Source: JAAYCI01 sp964550985 (GTDB taxonomy: Bacteria > Bacillota > Clostridia > Oscillospirales > Ruminococcaceae). From it: 64,000 nt of DNA. A program made the translations under genes and the position numbers. Where the stretch lies: NCBI GenBank assembly GCA_964550985.1, contig CAZKBM010000003.1, forward strand, positions 22,770 to 86,769, written 5' to 3'. The notes beneath the pieces are model-generated. The model had not been told where the DNA came from. It saw only the letters and a list, made by a program, of their open reading frames with translations, and ran no database searches. Below, piece after piece: positions 17,238 through 25,795 of this stretch; position 1 is the stretch's first letter, and each line of letters opens with the position of its first letter.

Positions 17238-18320
17238 CTATTTCCCCTGCAAAATTTCATCCAGGGTTTGCTGGCCATTTTCCTCGGCATCCTGTGGGCA
17301 GGGCAACTGCAGGTGCCGGTAGGCCAAGCGGGTAACACAGCGCCCGCGGGGGGTGCGTGTTAGCAGCCCTTTCTGCATCAGGTAGGGCTCGCTCACGTCC
17401 TCCAAGGTTACGGCTTCCTCGCCAATGGCCGCCGCCAGGGTTTCCAGCCCCACCGGCCCGCCGCCATACATCTGAATTATAGCCCGCAAAAGGGTACGGT
17501 CCTGTTCGTCCAGGCCGGTATCGTCAATTTCCATACGCTGCATAGCGTAACGGGCGGCGTCGGCGGTAATCTCTCGCTCGCCCCGTACCATGGCAAAATC
17601 TCGCACGCGCTTCAAAAGGCGGTTTGCCACGCGCGGGGTGCCCCGGCTGCACTGGGCAATCACCCCGGCCCCTTCGCTGTGGCAATCAATTTCCAATATC
17701 CCGGCCGAGCGCCTTACAATCTTGCCAATCTCCTCTGGGCTGTACATCTCCAGCTTCAACACCACGCCAAAGCGGTCTCGCAGCGGGCTGGAGAGCTGCC
17801 CCGCGCGGGTGGTTGCCCCCACCAGGGTAAAATGGGGCAGGTTGATGCGGATAGACTGAGCACTGGGGCCCTTGCCAATGAGGATGTCCAGGGCATAATC
17901 TTCCAGCGCGGGGTAAAGCACCTCCTCCACCTGACGGGAGAGCCGGTGGATTTCATCGATAAAAAGTACATCCCCCTCTTGCAGGTTGGTAAGCAGGGCG
18001 GCAAGGTCGCCGGGTTTTTCAATGGCCGGGCCCGAGGTGATGCGGAACTGAACCCCCATCTCGTTTGCCACAATACCCGCCAGGGTGGTTTTGCCAAGGC
18101 CTGGGGGGCCATACAACAGCAGATGGTCCAGCGGCTCACCGCGCATTTTTGCGGCCTCCAAATACACGCGCAGGTTCTCTTTGGCCTTCTCCTGCCCTAT
18201 GTACTCATCCAGGCTGTGGGGGCGCAGGTTTTGCTCAGCGTCAAAATCCTCGGCCACCGCGTTTGGCGTAATCAGCCGCTCCCCCTCTTCCGTTTCAAAA
18301 TCAGAAGGCTCTATGGCCAT
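17238..18320 (-). CDS. ruvB: Holliday junction branch migration helicase RuvB
   Basis: A 360-residue AAA+ motor with Walker A GPPGLGKT, Walker B VLFIDEIHRLS, sensor GATTRAGQLSSPLRDRFG and the C-terminal winged-helix with RTPRGRCVT. These are hallmark RuvB motifs. It drives branch migration with RuvA at Holliday junctions. GAAAGGGGG precedes the ATG. It lies after ruvC and ruvA on the same strand, separated from ruvA by 192 bp without a gene. Confidence 0.97.
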   Translation of the reverse strand: MAIEPSDFETEEGERLITPNAVAEDFDAEQNLRPHSLDEYIGQEKAKENLRVYLEAAKMRGEPLDHLLLYGPPGLGKTTLAGIVANEMGVQFRITSGPAIEKPGDLAALLTNLQEGDVLFIDEIHRLSRQVEEVLYPALEDYALDILIGKGPSAQSIRINLPHFTLVGATTRAGQLSSPLRDRFGVVLKLEMYSPEEIGKIVRRSAGILEIDCHSEGAGVIAQCSRGTPRVANRLLKRVRDFAMVRGEREITADAARYAMQRMEIDDTGLDEQDRTLLRAIIQMYGGGPVGLETLAAAIGEEAVTLEDVSEPYLMQKGLLTRTPRGRCVTRLAYRHLQLPCPQDAEENGQQTLDEILQGK

Positions 18321-18512
18321 GGGCGCATCCCCCTTTCTGTCTCTTTCTTTAAAAATAATCTGCTCTATATCTTGGCTCTACATCCGTTTTATGGGCTGTT
18401 TTTTCTTCTTTTGCCCTTTTCCCCTTTCGCTGGGGAATCGTCAATATTGCCATACGCATTTTGGCTATCGCCAATTATTACGCATTCATACGCCTTAAAA
18501 ACGCGTAAAGCC

Positions 18513-19121
18513 TTATCCCTTGCCACCCACACTGCGCAGCGCCAAGCGTATGATTTCGGCTAAAGGAAGGCCGGGGTCAATACCCGCCACCACGCCGGCG
18601 GCCTCACTTTGCGAATACCCCAGGCTCACCAGCGCCGCCACAGCCTGCCCTGCGGGGTTAGCATTATCGGGCTGGGCGGCCGCCTGCACATCGGCCAGGT
18701 TTACGCCGCCGGCCCCGTAACCGGCCACCTTATCGCGCAGTTCCAGCACCAGCCGCTGCGCCAGCTTTGGCCCCACGCCGTTGGCAGCCGTCAAGGTTTT
18801 AAAGTCCCCCGAGGAAACAGCCAGGGCAATTTGCCCTGGCTTCAAGGCCGAGAGCATGGCCAAGGCCACCTTGGGCCCCACGCCCGAAACCCCGGTCAAC
18901 AGCAAAAACATGGTGCGCTCGCCCAAGGAGGCAAAACCAAATAACTGCACGTCATTTTCGCTAACATGCAGCGAGGTGAAAAGGGTGGCGGTTTCCCCCA
19001 CCGCAGGCAGGGCCCCCGCCGCACTGCCGGGTATGGCCACCAGGTAGCCCACCCCGGCGCACTCAATCACCGCCTCTGAGACTGTTTTTTCCAAAAGAAC
19101 GCCTCTCAGTGAATAAATCAT
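18513..19121 (-). CDS. ruvA: Holliday junction branch migration protein RuvA
   Basis: A 202-residue protein with the OB-fold N-terminus (MIYSLRGVLLEKTVSEAVIECAGVGYLV), two helix-hairpin-helix segments (LLTGVSGVGPKVALAMLS and AANGVGPKLAQRLVLELRDK), a variable linker, and the C-terminal RuvB-contact domain (AALVSLGYSQSEA). The ATG follows AAAAGGAA. It binds the four-way junction as a tetramer and recruits RuvB. Confidence 0.96.
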   Translation of the reverse strand: MIYSLRGVLLEKTVSEAVIECAGVGYLVAIPGSAAGALPAVGETATLFTSLHVSENDVQLFGFASLGERTMFLLLTGVSGVGPKVALAMLSALKPGQIALAVSSGDFKTLTAANGVGPKLAQRLVLELRDKVAGYGAGGVNLADVQAAAQPDNANPAGQAVAALVSLGYSQSEAAGVVAGIDPGLPLAEIIRLALRSVGGKG

Positions 19122-19169
19122 CTCATATTCCTTTTCTTTTTGCTGGTGATACGCTGGCTGGGTTTGGGC

Positions 19170-19691
19170 CTATTCGTAGCCCATTTGCTGGCGGCGGGTA
19201 CGTTTTTTGCCAAACTGTGCACTGCGCGCCGAATTTGCATGGCAAAGGGCTATGGCCAGGGCATCGGCGGCGTCGTCGGGTTTGGGCACAGAGGAAAGGC
19301 GCAAAAGGCGGGTTGTCATCTCCTGAATTTGCCGTTTTGTGGCCTTGCCATAGCCGGTAACAGCCTGCTTCACCTGTAAAGGGGTGTATTCAAAAATGGG
19401 CACTCCCGCCTGCTTTGCCGCTAGCAAAATAACCCCGCGGGCCTCGGCCACGGCAATCGCCGTTTTTTGGTTATTTTGGTAGAATAAAGATTCTATAGCC
19501 ATGGCCTCCGGCCGAAACGCCGCAAACAGCTCCCCAAAATCCCTGTAAATCTCGGCCAGGCGGTCTTCAAAAGCCGTGTGCGCCTGGGTGGTTACCGCGC
19601 CGAATGTAAGCGAGCGCAGGGCCAAACCCTCGCCCTCCACCAGGCCATAGCCCGCAATAGCATAGCCGGGGTCCACCCCCAAAACGCGCAT
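19170..19691 (-). CDS. ruvC: Crossover junction endodeoxyribonuclease RuvC
   Basis: A 173-residue resolvase with the acidic catalytic residues of the RNase-H fold: D in MRVLGVDPGYAIAGYG, E in AMAIESLFYQNN, and the C-terminal pair in PDDAADALAIALCHA. The start is placed at the ATG at 19691, where the conserved protein begins; the open frame continues 26 codons upstream without a family match. With ruvA and ruvB it completes the junction-resolving set in one cluster. Confidence 0.94.
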   Translation of the reverse strand: MRVLGVDPGYAIAGYGLVEGEGLALRSLTFGAVTTQAHTAFEDRLAEIYRDFGELFAAFRPEAMAIESLFYQNNQKTAIAVAEARGVILLAAKQAGVPIFEYTPLQVKQAVTGYGKATKRQIQEMTTRLLRLSSVPKPDDAADALAIALCHANSARSAQFGKKRTRRQQMGYE

Positions 19692-19935
19692 AGCCTCCAC
19701 CACCCCGCCGCAAACTTCGCCCAGCATAGCTTTGGTAATTATAGCATGTTGCGGGGTTTCTAACAACATTCCCCTTTGGGTTTTACCCTATGGGGTGTGA
19801 AGCGCCTGTACACAGAATAATATGGCAATAAAGTGGCTTTATAATTTTTGAAACCTATGCTATACTGCTGCTGTTGAGGCAAACCTTTTGCCATATTACT
19901 GCAAAAATCACTTTGGGGGAAGCTAGGGCCGGGTT

Positions 19936-20238
19936 GTGACAGAGGGCAAAAAACTATCGCTTGTAAAGCGCATTTTGATAGGGCTTGCCGTAGGCGTTTT
20001 GCTGGCGCTGCTTGTACCTGGCTGGACATTTTTGGCCCTGCTGGGCAAGCTGTTTGTGGGGACGCTGAAGGCACTTGCCCCCATCCTGGTTTTTTTGCTG
20101 GTAACCTCGGCCATATCCCACCAAAAATCCGGGCAAAAAAGCCACCTTTCGGGCGTGATTTTGCTGTACTTACTGGGCACCTTTCTCTCGGGTTTGGCGG
20201 CGAAAGCGGCAATGATTGATTTTATTGCAAAAACATGA
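19936..20238 (+). pseudogene. Truncated serine/threonine:Na+ symporter SstT (N-terminal fragment)
   Basis: The 100-residue reading from a GTG matches the first quarter of SstT. LSLVKRILIGLAVGVLLALLVP, LFVGTLKALAPILVFLLVTSAI and the QKSGQKSHLSGVILLYLLGTFL region are conserved, with about two membrane helices plus the start of a third. Full SstT proteins have about 400 residues. After LSGLAA the sequence diverges and ends at MIDFIAKT and a stop, 52 bp before tRNA-Arg. The remaining three quarters are absent, so it is a remnant, probably cut by an insertion or deletion near the tRNA. Confidence 0.75.
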
Positions 20239-20290
20239 TACGCTAAACGGGCAGTTCTGTGTTTGCCCGCCCGGCAGGTGCAGAGGATAT

Positions 20291-20365
20291 GCCTCCTTAG
20301 TTAAATGGATATAACAAACCCCTCCTAAGGGTTAGTTACAGGTTCGATTCCTGTAGGGGGTGCCA
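20291..20365 (+). tRNA. tRNA-Arg (anticodon CCT)
   Basis: The plus strand forms a cloverleaf: acceptor GCCTCCT pairs with AGGGGGT (two G-U pairs), the anticodon stem AACCC/GGGTT holds CTCCTAA (anticodon CCT), and the T-arm holds GGTTCGATTCC. A discriminator G and an encoded CCA end it. It reads the AGG arginine codon. tRNA genes are frequent attachment sites, and the flanks here look disturbed on both sides. Confidence 0.94.
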
Positions 20366-20441
20366 AACTTGATTAAGTCGAACACCAAATATGACGTCTT
20401 TACGTTTCCCACAATGATTGTTTTGGCCTGTTGCCTTAATC

Positions 20442-20493
20442 AGTAAAGAGAATGAGCCAAGTGGCGTAAGCTGCTTGGCTCATTCTCTTTACT
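20442..20493. terminator. Perfect 20-bp hairpin
   Basis: Arms at 20442-20461 and 20474-20493 are perfectly complementary over 20 bp with a 12-base loop. The hairpin touches the stop of the degenerate minus-strand frame, so it may be its terminator, although no clear T-run follows. It could also be a border repeat of a lost element beside tRNA-Arg. Confidence 0.55.
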
Positions 20494-21015
20494 CAGTCAA
20501 TAATGACTGCTTTGGACTCGTCCAACACCGGGCCATCAATCCAACGAGATGCGCCGGGAACGCTCATCTGTTTGCCAGCATTCGTCATAAACATTTCCAC
20601 ATAGCCCACAATACCCTTTCTGTTGCTTTTATCGGTTTCCATACAGATTCGCTTTTGTTCGTCATTGTAATTCCCTCCTAAAGTGTCTGGTGTGTGATTC
20701 ACCATATTTATTATGCCATCTTTATCGGCGTTTGTAATGTGGCTTTTTTTCCAGCATGGTGATGGTTCCACGGTATTTCTTACGGTATTTCTTGAGGTAT
20801 CCCACAAAGTCTTCCATCTTTGGGAACCATTTGTGCAGCGGGGCCATCGCCTCATCCCGCTTCTTTCCGGCATTCAGCGGCTTGATGCTGGTGAGAAGGC
20901 TCTCTATCTGCTTAGCCTGCCTGGTGAGGCCTACCGATTGCTTGAAAACCCGCATGGGGATGTGCCGCCACCCTGCCGCAGCCCGAAATCGCGCCCCAAA
21001 AAGCCCTGCCTGCAA
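20493..21015 (-). pseudogene. Degenerate ORFs, possible mobile-element remnant beside tRNA-Arg
   Basis: Two minus-strand frames are visible. The first (to 20722) contains GLTRQAKQIESLLTSI and a Lys-rich end (VGYLKKYRKKYRG). The second, in another frame, ends with NAGKQMSVPGASRWIDGPVLD at 20493. A well-placed AGGAGGG precedes an ATG at 20665, but that frame stops after 26 codons, and the sequence then reads sensibly in the neighbouring frame, which suggests a frameshift. I do not recognise either product. Length, frame breaks and the position next to tRNA-Arg fit decayed accessory DNA. The rest of 20366-21034 holds nothing else recognised. Confidence 0.35.
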
Positions 21016-21034
21016 GCGGGCACACCCCGCCCCC

Positions 21035-21082
21035 TTGACAAGCTAGTGTTTACTAGCTAAACTATAGCTAGTAAACACTAGC
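21035..21082 (+). promoter_or_regulatory. Promoter and palindromic operator of the TetR/radical-SAM pair
   Basis: A perfect TTGACA (21035-21040) and TAAACT (21058-21063) lie 17 bp apart. Overlapping them are perfect 17-bp inverted arms at 21042-21058 and 21066-21082 around a 7-base spacer. Each arm is itself a near palindrome (CTAGT, GTTT, ACTAG). Binding of a TetR dimer pair here would block the polymerase, so the gene just downstream is likely autoregulated. Confidence 0.75.
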
Positions 21083-21104
21083 CATTCGAAAAAGGGAATA
21101 CACT

Positions 21105-21746
21105 ATGGAAAAACCTTCTACCAAAAACCGAATACTGGAAGCATCACTCCATCTGTTTGCGCAGCGCGGCTACGAGGGGGTTACCGTAAAGCAAATTGCA
21201 GAGACCGTGGGGATAAAAGACAGTTCGCTGTATAAGCACTTCCCCAGTAAGCAGGCCATTTTTGATACCCTGCTGGCCGAGATGAACGCCCGTTTTGAAA
21301 AAACCGTGGCATTTTACCGCCTGCCGCAGGGCGAAATAGAAAAGGTGGCGGCTGCCTACGGCCAAAACAATTTGGCCTGGCTAAAAAAAGCCTGTAAAGC
21401 CGTTTTTCTGTTTTTTTTAAACGATCCACAGGCCTCTAAATTCCGCAAGATGCTGATGATAGAACAATACAAAAACAACCGTGCGGCCTGCACCTTCCGC
21501 AGCTGGTTTGCCGATGACGCCATCCGTTTTCAGGAGGCTTTGTTTGGCGAGATGATGCGCCAGGGTTACTTTAAAAAAGGTCCGGCGCACACCGTGGCGC
21601 TGCAGTTCTATTCGCCCTTTTTTTTACTGCTTTGCCTGTACGATACCCAGCCCGAAAAAGAGGAGGAGGCCCTGGCCCTTTTGATGGCGCATATAGAGCA
21701 ATTTGCCGCCCTATACCAAATAAAAAAACCGGATGGAGAAGCATAG
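21105..21746 (+). CDS. TetR/AcrR family transcriptional regulator
   Basis: A 213-residue regulator. The helix-turn-helix is in the first 50 residues (ILEASLHLFAQRGYEGVTVKQIAETVGIKDSSLYKHFPSKQAIFDTLL), a textbook TetR pattern. The C-terminal ligand domain is not related to a known one by eye. It is 22 bp downstream of a strong palindromic operator and directly upstream of the radical SAM gene, so it probably controls both in response to a small molecule. AAAAAGGGAA precedes the ATG. Confidence 0.9.
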   Translation: MEKPSTKNRILEASLHLFAQRGYEGVTVKQIAETVGIKDSSLYKHFPSKQAIFDTLLAEMNARFEKTVAFYRLPQGEIEKVAAAYGQNNLAWLKKACKAVFLFFLNDPQASKFRKMLMIEQYKNNRAACTFRSWFADDAIRFQEALFGEMMRQGYFKKGPAHTVALQFYSPFFLLLCLYDTQPEKEEEALALLMAHIEQFAALYQIKKPDGEA

Positions 21747-21748
21747 AC

Positions 21749-22828
21749 ATGAACCTGGAAAAACTGCTACAAAATGGCGTAAGCCAAATTTTAACTAGAG
21801 CGGGCCGTTTTTACCTAAGTAGCCAAAAAGGGCTTGCCTTTTTAAAGGCAGCCCTTTTGCAAAACAAACAAAGCGCGCTACTTCGCAAGCAATATGCTAC
21901 AGGTGAACTTTCCATTCCGGTGTTTCTGATAGCCAGTGTGGCCTCACAGTGTAACCTGTACTGCGCCGGTTGTTATGCCCGCGCCGGCAGCGTTTGCGCC
22001 GAGGGGGAAAAGACGGACCTGACGGCCACAGAGTGGGAAAAGATTTTTAACGATGCGGCCTCGCTTGGGGTTTCGTTTGTGCTGCTGGCGGGCGGCGAGC
22101 CCTTTACCCGGCGGGATGTACTGGCGGTGGCCGCCAAGCATCCGGGGCTCATCTTCCCCGTTTTTACAAACGGCACCTTGCTAACAGAAGCCGACCTGGC
22201 CCTATTCCACGAAAATCGCCACATGATACCCATTTTTAGTATAGAAGGCGGCCCAGAGGCCACCGATAACCGCCGCGGGGCGGGAGCCCACGCCAAGGTG
22301 GCCGAGGCCATGGCCTGGCTTGCCAAAAAAAGGGTTTTGTTTGGCGTCTCCATCACCGTAACGAAGCAGAACTTACCCGAGGTTTTGGCTGAAAGCTTTG
22401 TGAACGGCCTGCGGCAAAAGGGCTGCGGGCTTATCCTCTATGTGGAGTATGTACCCCTGCAAGCGGGCAGTGGGCCGCTGGCCCTTAGCCCCGCGGAAAG
22501 CCAAGCCCTACTGGAGGGCGGAAAAAGCCTGAAAAAGCGACTGGGTGACACGGTGGTTCTCACCTTTCCGGGCGATGAGGCCGCCATGGGGGGCTGCCTT
22601 GCTTCGGGCCGGGGCTTTTTTCATATAAACCCCAAAGGGGACGCAGAGCCCTGCCCGTTTTCCCCTTATGCCGAGTACAACCTGAAAACCCACTCCATTT
22701 TACAGATATTGCAATCTCCCTACTATGCAAAGCTGCGCACACTTGCCGCCGAGGCCGGGCCCCATACCGGCGGCTGCGTATTGCATAAGCACGAGGCAGA
22801 GGTGCGGGCCCTGCTGGCAGAGGAGTGA
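21749..22828 (+). CDS. Radical SAM protein of unknown substrate
   Basis: A 359-residue radical SAM enzyme. The cluster-binding motif is CNLYCAGC (C68, C72, C75), followed by the SAM-contacting LLAGGEPF. C-terminal cysteines occur in GGCLASGRG, EPCPF and GGCVLHKH, and could bind an auxiliary cluster, though the pattern is not a standard SPASM set. The ATG at 21749 follows the TetR stop by 2 bp and has GGAGAAG upstream. The pair resembles regulator-plus-radical-SAM cassettes of Clostridia whose function is not known to me. No precursor peptide or transporter lies beside it. Confidence 0.82.
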   Translation: MNLEKLLQNGVSQILTRAGRFYLSSQKGLAFLKAALLQNKQSALLRKQYATGELSIPVFLIASVASQCNLYCAGCYARAGSVCAEGEKTDLTATEWEKIFNDAASLGVSFVLLAGGEPFTRRDVLAVAAKHPGLIFPVFTNGTLLTEADLALFHENRHMIPIFSIEGGPEATDNRRGAGAHAKVAEAMAWLAKKRVLFGVSITVTKQNLPEVLAESFVNGLRQKGCGLILYVEYVPLQAGSGPLALSPAESQALLEGGKSLKKRLGDTVVLTFPGDEAAMGGCLASGRGFFHINPKGDAEPCPFSPYAEYNLKTHSILQILQSPYYAKLRTLAAEAGPHTGGCVLHKHEAEVRALLAEE

Positions 22829-22847
22829 ACCAATGGGCCTATGGGCA

Positions 22848-22879
22848 AAAACACCGCCTTCACGGTAAGGCGGTGTTTT
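22848..22879. terminator. Bidirectional terminator
   Basis: A 13-bp perfect stem (AAAACACCGCCTT and its complement) with a 6-base loop and T-runs on both strands sits between two genes that point at each other. Confidence 0.85.
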
Positions 22880-22881
22880 CT

Positions 22882-23469
22882 TCATTTGAGGCCATCTTGC
22901 AGCAGTAAGTCCAGCATTTTTTCACACATCCCCAAATAGGCGTCCAAATCATATGGCCCGGTTGCGCTGGAAAATTGCAGGCTTGCCCCCAGCAGCATGG
23001 AGAGGAGCACCTGAGAGAGGATCTCGATTTTTTCCTCCCCCAGTTCGGGGTAATAGGTTCGGAACATCTCCACATAGCCCTGGCGCCAGGATGCGTACAA
23101 ATTCATGATGAACTGGTTGATATCGGGGTCAATTAGGCCTTGAGACCAAAAATCAAAAGGGATGCGGTCCAAAACCTTCTCTTTCTCCACCAGCACCTTT
23201 TGCATATCCAAAAAGCCGTGTAGCTTACCCGTAAAGTTATCCGGCAAATCCTCTAAAATGGGCGCAAGCTTTCTGTCAAACGTCTCGGAAATATATTCTA
23301 ACAAGGCCCCCATCAGTTCTTTCATGGAACGGTAATGGTAAACCAGGTTTGAGGTAGACATCCCGGCTTTGTCGGCAATCATTTGCATCCGCGTGCCGCT
23401 TAGGGTTCGCTCCCCAATCACCTCCAAGGCGGCCTCCATGATACGTTCTTTGGGTGTGCTGTCCGGCAT
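22882..23469 (-). CDS. TetR/AcrR family transcriptional regulator
   Basis: A 195-residue TetR-type regulator. The N-terminal helix-turn-helix reads IMEAALEVIGERTLSGTRMQMIADKAGMSTSNLVYHYRSMKELMGALL. The C-terminal half is rich in aromatic and acidic residues and of unknown ligand. GGAGG precedes the ATG. It lies just downstream of the corrinoid/methyltransferase operon but is separated from it by a strong terminator, so it has its own transcript. Its neighbours make it a candidate regulator of that operon. Confidence 0.88.
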   Translation of the reverse strand: MPDSTPKERIMEAALEVIGERTLSGTRMQMIADKAGMSTSNLVYHYRSMKELMGALLEYISETFDRKLAPILEDLPDNFTGKLHGFLDMQKVLVEKEKVLDRIPFDFWSQGLIDPDINQFIMNLYASWRQGYVEMFRTYYPELGEEKIEILSQVLLSMLLGASLQFSSATGPYDLDAYLGMCEKMLDLLLQDGLK

Positions 23470-23600
23470 GTTTGCCTCCTTTGCCAGCGTGGTGTATTTC
23501 CTTTTGCAGTTTCATTTTTAGTATAATATGTTACGGCAAAATATACAACCGCCGCACTCCTCTGCGGTGAATCGCGGTTAGCAAAGGGGGTACGGGGCGG

Positions 23601-23640
23601 CAAAAAGCGGGATGGCCCCCAAAGGCCATCCCGCTTTTTG
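23601..23640 (-). terminator. Terminator of the mttC operon
   Basis: Perfect 17-bp arms (23601-23617 and 23624-23640) around CCCAAA end in a T5 tract on both strands. It lies 21 bp after the corrinoid protein stop. Confidence 0.88.
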
Positions 23641-23660
23641 CCTGTTGCTTTTTTCAACTT

Positions 23661-24296
23661 TTAAGCCCCAACTAGGCGTTTACACAGTTCCACCGCAGCC
23701 AGTGCATCGGCCGAAAAACCATCGGCGCCAATTTTTTCGGCAAACTCCTGTGAGGTTGGGGCCCCGCCAATAATCACCTTAACCTTGCTGCGCAGCCCCT
23801 GTTCTTGCAGCAGTTTTATGGTGGTTTCCATCTGCATCATGCTGGTGGTAAGCAGCGAGGACATCCCCACAATCTCGGCGCCTGTTTCCCGCACTTTATC
23901 GCAAAAGTCCTGCGGGGGCACATCAAAACCAAGGTTTATCACCTTAAAACCCGCCGTTTCCAGCATCATACCCACAATATTTTTTCCAATGTCGTGTAAG
24001 TCCCCTTTGACGGTGCCAATAATCACCGTTCCGGGCACCTCTATCGTCTCCCCGTTCAAAAGGGGATGCACCACGGCCACACCAGCCTTCATGGCGTCTG
24101 CGGCCATCAGTACCTCCGGCAAAAACAGGTCTTCCTCCCGAAACAGACGCCCCACTTCATTCATGCCGGCAATCAAGCCCTCTTGCAAAACCTCCATGGG
24201 CGCCACGCCACCATCCAGCAGTTCCTGCACCCGGCCCGCTATCGTCTCGTCGTCGCCTTCCAGCACGCATTGCATTACTTTACTATACTCTGCCAT
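23661..24296 (-). CDS. Methyltransferase-associated corrinoid protein (MttC/MtbC family)
   Basis: A 211-residue cobalamin carrier. The first 90 residues are the four-helix B12-binding cap (VAPMEVLQEGLIAGMNEVGRLF). The Rossmann domain follows with the base-off ligand motif DLHDIGKNIV (DxHxxG, H101) and the later GG of VIIGGAPTSQEFAEKIGADGF. The protein shuttles a methyl group as methyl-Co(III) between its partner methyltransferase and a second methyltransferase. It is 13 bp downstream of the MttB-like gene. No reductive activase (RamA type) or MtbA/MetH-like acceptor enzyme is in the window. Confidence 0.93.
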   Translation of the reverse strand: MAEYSKVMQCVLEGDDETIAGRVQELLDGGVAPMEVLQEGLIAGMNEVGRLFREEDLFLPEVLMAADAMKAGVAVVHPLLNGETIEVPGTVIIGTVKGDLHDIGKNIVGMMLETAGFKVINLGFDVPPQDFCDKVRETGAEIVGMSSLLTTSMMQMETTIKLLQEQGLRSKVKVIIGGAPTSQEFAEKIGADGFSADALAAVELCKRLVGA

Positions 24297-24309
24297 CTTT
24301 TTCGCCCCC

Positions 24310-25776
24310 TTAACCCAAAATATCTTTCTTTGCGGCCTTTAAAACGGCGTCCATCTCTCGCCTCACCTCATCCGGCAGGGCAATGTCTTCAAATGTTGGT
24401 TTCATTGCAGCATAAATATCAGCCGCGCGCTGGTATAGGCCCTTACTGCCTTTGGCCACCCAATTGTCCCTGGCCTCACGGCTGAATAGTCCGTAGGGGT
24501 CTTTGTGAATCTCCCTAAAATGGCGGAAGGTATGCTTGTTGTTGGTAAAGGCGCCGGTATGGGGCTGAATCTCCATGATTTCAGGAAAAGCAATGTTCTC
24601 GTCGTCTATCACCATGCCCATTTTTATGGCTTTCAGCATTCCACAGCACTCATTTTCCACAATCAACTGCTCTTTGCTCATGGTTTTACCGCTTTCCAAA
24701 AATCCCATATCTCCAATGACATCGGCCCCTGCCAAAACCGCATTGTTTTTTAGCAGTAACTGGTCAATGGCGCTTTGCCCATCGGTCATCAGCGCATCTG
24801 AACCACCGGCAATTACATGGCAGGCAAGGCCAAACCCCTCTTTTACCAGCTGGGCGGTAAGCATACGGCCCATGGCCATTTCGGCAGTGTGCCCCACGGT
24901 ATAAAAAGCTTTCATCTCGGCCGAAAAGTGCTCGCTGGTTGCCACCACGGGCGTTCCCGGGCAGATGCACTGGGTGATGATGACCATGGCAATCACTTCG
25001 GCCACACCCAAAAGCACCGAGCCGCTTTGGGTAACCGGGGCGGTACAGGCCGACACCGGCAGCGAACAACATTGTACCGGAATGCCGTTTAGCGCGCCCT
25101 GGTAGATGGCCTCAGCATCCATATTCTGTAAAAACAGCGGCGAGGTTGCACAGGATATCATGCTGATGCAGGGCCGTTTGCGCAGGTTTTCTTTGCCGCC
25201 AACGCGCGCTGCGGCCAGTTCAATAAACCACTTGTTGTTTTTGGCCTCTATGGGCTGCAGCCAGCCGTGTTTAGGGGTGTTTTGCAGCGCCGTATAGGTG
25301 GCGTACACGTCTTGCATCTCGGCGGGGAACTCCCCCGTGGGGGCAATGGTTAGCAGCGAGTAAAAGCCCACATGTTCCAAATGGCTCAGCAGCTTTATCC
25401 ATTCGGTAAACACATCCATGGTAACGTTGCGGTAGCTTCCATCTTGCATATACTCGGTTTGGGCGCCGGTGATGGTACGAGTGTGGAAAAGCCCCTGGGG
25501 GTGAGGGAACTGCAGGTCATATTCCGGGGCAATGCCCGCCAGAGTAAAAGTTTTGGGCGCCTGCGCCAACCTTTCCTCCTGCAGTTTTTTGGGGAATTTT
25601 ACATTTCGGGTGCTTTCGTCCACCTGGGCCCCTGCCCTTTTTAAATACTGCAGCACCTTGTCGTGCTCCACCACCATGCCCTTATCGGCAAGGATTTTGG
25701 TGATTCGGTCTTTTAACAGCAGAATATCGTCTGTACTCACAATTCTGGACTGTACATGGCCGCTTGCCTTTCGCAT
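24310..25776 (-). CDS. MttB superfamily methylamine/betaine:corrinoid methyltransferase (no pyrrolysine)
   Basis: A 488-residue member of the trimethylamine methyltransferase family. It has the family segments NTPKHGWLQPIEA, CTAPVTQSGSVLLGVAEVIAM and HVIAGGSDALMTDGQSAIDQ. The last is the region where true MttB carries pyrrolysine; here the frame is continuous with no amber codon, so it belongs to the non-Pyl group. Known non-Pyl members act on glycine betaine, proline betaine, carnitine or butyrobetaine. The substrate here is not determined. GGAGGGAG precedes the ATG. Its partner corrinoid protein follows, and an NCS1 permease precedes it. Confidence 0.92.
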   Translation of the reverse strand: MRKASGHVQSRIVSTDDILLLKDRITKILADKGMVVEHDKVLQYLKRAGAQVDESTRNVKFPKKLQEERLAQAPKTFTLAGIAPEYDLQFPHPQGLFHTRTITGAQTEYMQDGSYRNVTMDVFTEWIKLLSHLEHVGFYSLLTIAPTGEFPAEMQDVYATYTALQNTPKHGWLQPIEAKNNKWFIELAAARVGGKENLRKRPCISMISCATSPLFLQNMDAEAIYQGALNGIPVQCCSLPVSACTAPVTQSGSVLLGVAEVIAMVIITQCICPGTPVVATSEHFSAEMKAFYTVGHTAEMAMGRMLTAQLVKEGFGLACHVIAGGSDALMTDGQSAIDQLLLKNNAVLAGADVIGDMGFLESGKTMSKEQLIVENECCGMLKAIKMGMVIDDENIAFPEIMEIQPHTGAFTNNKHTFRHFREIHKDPYGLFSREARDNWVAKGSKGLYQRAADIYAAMKPTFEDIALPDEVRREMDAVLKAAKKDILG

Positions 25777-25795
25777 TCTACTCCCTCCAAACTTG

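Noticed and set aside
18321..18512. A small gene between ruvA and ruvB
   Set aside because: No frame with a ribosome site and family match was found; the stretch has poor coding character.
24310..25776. Pyrrolysine-containing MttB
   Set aside because: The frame is open through the usual Pyl region (GGSDALMTDGQS) without an amber codon.
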